Positions 30,116 to 30,292 of a stretch of DNA of 30,292 nucleotides are shown piece by piece. The notes under the pieces were generated by a model that searched no databases, was not told where the DNA came from, and worked only from the letters and a program-made list of their open reading frames with translations. Origin of the DNA: an uncultured Bacilli bacterium (GTDB lineage: Bacteria; Bacillota_I; Bacilli_A; RF39; UBA660); NCBI GenBank assembly GCA_934119965.1, contig CAKOTA010000016.1, positions 1-30,292 of the forward strand, written 5' to 3'. Position 1 is the stretch's first letter. Each line of letters begins with the position of its first letter. Both the position numbers and the translations under genes were made by a program.

Positions 30116-30292
30116 TTATTTATTCAAATATTTTTTTACTATTTCTAGTATTCTATTTAATTCTACCATTAACGATTCATAGTTATCATTTATATATTTG
30201 GAATCATTTTCTTTGCTTTTCATTTCGTGATTATACGCTAAATCTGCTAATTTAGTAAATCCTAAATATTTTGAATCACTTTTTAATGCGTG
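30116..30292 (-). CDS. Hpt-domain protein, C-terminal fragment
   Basis: The minus-strand frame enters at the window edge with HALKSDSKYLGFTKLADLAYNHE and ends KKYLNK-stop. This is the second half of a histidine phosphotransfer domain: the phospho-acceptor His is the very first residue visible (H-x-L-K-x-x-x), followed by the usual Leu-Ala helix and the closing helix YESLMVELNRILEIVKKYL. It may be the end of a hybrid sensor kinase or a stand-alone Hpt protein in a phosphorelay; the rest lies outside the window. Confidence 0.75.
   Translation of the reverse strand, partial: HALKSDSKYLGFTKLADLAYNHEMKSKENDSKYINDNYESLMVELNRILEIVKKYLNK

Noticed and set aside
1..30292. Mycoplasma-type code (TGA = Trp)
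   Set aside because: TGA closes the helicase and ylmC frames at natural ends, and tryptophan is written TGG throughout.
1..30292. tRNA or rRNA genes
   Set aside because: No cloverleaf with a T-loop GTTCRA-like box and acceptor stem was noticed by eye in intergenic regions; a tRNA scan would settle it.

Overview
This AT-rich window (mostly A/T, with many homopolymer runs) looks like chromosome of a spore-forming, low-GC Bacillota. Sporulation genes sigG, gpr, spoIIM, ylbJ and ylmC/ymxH sit beside an hrcA-grpE-dnaK-dnaJ heat-shock operon with CIRCE operators. TGA is used as a stop (for example after the helicase and after ylmC), so this is the standard bacterial code and not the Mycoplasma code. 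Gene content and compactness suggest an uncultured gut-type Bacilli/Erysipelotrichia/RF39-like lineage; that placement is inference.

Layout. 1-971: right part of an IS3-family (IS150-group) insertion sequence with a likely -1 frameshift between OrfA and OrfB. 989-1719: a complete type III toxin-antitoxin locus on the minus strand: sigma-A promoter, two 51-nt tandem repeats (antitoxin RNA), an intrinsic terminator, then a ToxN/AbiQ/CptN-like endoribonuclease. 1837-6813: a ZIP metal transporter, a small unannotated minus-strand gene with a sigma-G-like promoter, a large SF1 helicase with a nuclease-like insertion and zinc ribbons, about 0.6 kb of gene-free very AT-rich DNA, and an HTH regulator. 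6836-13050: core block with mnmA, spoIIM, a 31-aa DUF4044-like protein, gpr, rpsT, an extracytoplasmic transglutaminase-like protein, a YlbL-like PDZ/Lon protease and ylbJ. 13037-16429: two type IV prepilin-like proteins divergent from a PilB/GspE/ComGA-type ATPase. 16454-22369: holA, a two-component system, a Gx transporter, a NusG-domain-II protein, ApbE and a glycolipid-type glycosyltransferase. 22391-23408: ylmC and sigG. 23483-30030: dnaJ, pepF, dnaK, grpE and hrcA under two CIRCE elements. 30116-end: C-terminal end of an Hpt-domain protein.

How the parts work together. The first 6.8 kb is accessory (mobile element, toxin-antitoxin, helicase/nuclease); the rest is housekeeping and sporulation. 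sigG, gpr and the small minus-strand gene at 2596-2760 share a sigma-G-like promoter pattern with 17-nt spacing, suggesting forespore expression. Many housekeeping genes share a compact layout in which a TATAAT box sits only 14-17 nt before the start codon, so the Shine-Dalgarno sequence lies almost at the transcript 5' end. In three places a terminator, a promoter and a ribosome binding site are packed into 41-42 nt between two genes.

The strongest special system is the type III toxin-antitoxin locus. Its two RNA repeats can each fold into an H-type pseudoknot, and the one pseudoknot base pair that differs between the repeats has changed on both sides (C-G to U-A).
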